64,000 nucleotides of DNA from Curtobacterium flaccumfaciens UCD-AKU. GTDB taxonomy: Bacteria; Actinomycetota; Actinomycetes; Actinomycetales; Microbacteriaceae. The number at the start of each line of letters is the position of its first letter. Within the stretch, counting starts at the first letter, position 1. The translations under genes were made by a program, and so were the position numbers. Positions 63,819-64,000 of this stretch are shown here, in pieces. Location of the stretch: positions 181,023-245,022 of the forward strand of contig NZ_KB714628.1 of the NCBI RefSeq assembly GCF_000349565.1, written 5' to 3'. Below the pieces are notes generated by a model. That model did no database searches, was not told where the DNA came from, and was given only the letters and a program-made list of their open reading frames with translations.

Positions 63819-64000
63819 GTGAGTGCGCTGCTGCTGGTGCGTGACCGACGTGTCCTGATGGTGCGCGCCCGGGCGCGCGACGTGCTCTACCTGCCCGGCG
63901 GCAAGGCGGAGCCGCACGAGACCGACGTCGAGGCCGCCGTGCGCGAGGCGTACGAGGAGACCGGCCTGCGGCTGACCGCCGCCGACGTTGAACCGTTCGG
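63819..64000 (+). CDS. Nudix hydrolase, truncated at the window end
   Basis: Partial. VSALLLVRDRRVLMVRARA start, then the Nudix box region LPGGKAEPHETDVEAAVREAYEETGL (REAYEE core). GTG at 63819 is chosen; an in-frame CTG overlapping the hemA stop would add 13 codons. 3' end lies beyond the window. Confidence 0.8.
   Translation, partial: MSALLLVRDRRVLMVRARARDVLYLPGGKAEPHETDVEAAVREAYEETGLRLTAADVEPF

Overview
The window is a chromosomal segment of a high-GC actinobacterium. Gene content and order (ftsH, folP, folB, folK, a DUF3180 protein, two PH-domain proteins, a DUF2520 protein and lysS in one run; coproporphyrin-dependent haem genes; a 6C RNA; PutA; an RskA-type anti-sigma) point to Microbacteriaceae, and overall it looks Curtobacterium-like. 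No rRNA, IS element, prophage or CRISPR array is visible; it reads as core chromosome with a few lineage-specific inserts.

Layout. 1-3030: four co-directional genes (EspR-like DNA-binding protein, ImmA/IrrE-type metallopeptidase, multi-TM DUF6545/MAB_1171c-like protein, alpha/beta hydrolase). 3077-6606: 6C RNA, clpC with a ClgR-like box upstream, and an orphan ClpC N-domain-like protein. 6677-9814: NAD kinase, a group 2 sigma factor with an unusual region 4.2, and three very small genes. 9844-21329: lysS and the hpt/tilS/ftsH/folate/PH-domain run on the minus strand, then ppa. 21443-24756: two secreted cell-wall hydrolases with paralogous coiled-coil N-termini, then tRNA-Glu, tRNA-Asp and tRNA-Phe. 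24897-37923: aldo/keto reductase, epimerase-like protein, guanidino-hydrolase plus ornithine aminotransferase with a divergent AsnC regulator, a run of small redox/membrane genes, and PutA with a divergent MarR regulator. 38399-41388: YceI, ECF sigma and RskA-like anti-sigma behind a SigL-type promoter, then terC. 41577-51734: HAD phosphatase, TmrB-like kinase, secreted beta-propeller-like protein under a Fur/Zur-like operator, AlkA-like glycosylase, phosphofructokinase, quinone reductase, GntR, a tandem double-GntR protein and an ABC ATPase. 51834-64000: a membrane protein, then the haem cluster (hemL, hemB, hemD, hemC, cpfC, chdC, three small membrane genes, cgoX, hemE; divergent hemA) and a truncated Nudix gene.

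How the parts connect. The haem genes cover glutamyl-tRNA to haem b by the coproporphyrin route apart from the coproporphyrinogen-independent tRNA charging step: hemA, hemL, hemB, hemC, hemD, hemE, cgoX, cpfC and chdC are all here. The guanidino-hydrolase, RocD and the P5C-dehydrogenase half of PutA form a plausible route from arginine to glutamate. ClpC, its orphan N-domain relative and FtsH are the proteolysis genes.

Two genome-style signals stand out. About sixteen genes have a TANNNT hexamer ending 6 or 7 nt before an ATG/GTG and little or no Shine-Dalgarno, the signature of leaderless transcripts. A 72-bp inverted repeat (22-bp arms, 28-bp centre, each arm carrying ACACCGGTGT) occurs three times, every time beside gene 3' ends. 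The most unusual individual loci are hemD, which has no ATG/GTG/TTG ahead of its conserved N-terminus and lies in frame behind the hemC stop, the double-GntR protein at 49618, the orphan Clp N-domain protein at 6121, and the missing folE between ftsH and folP.
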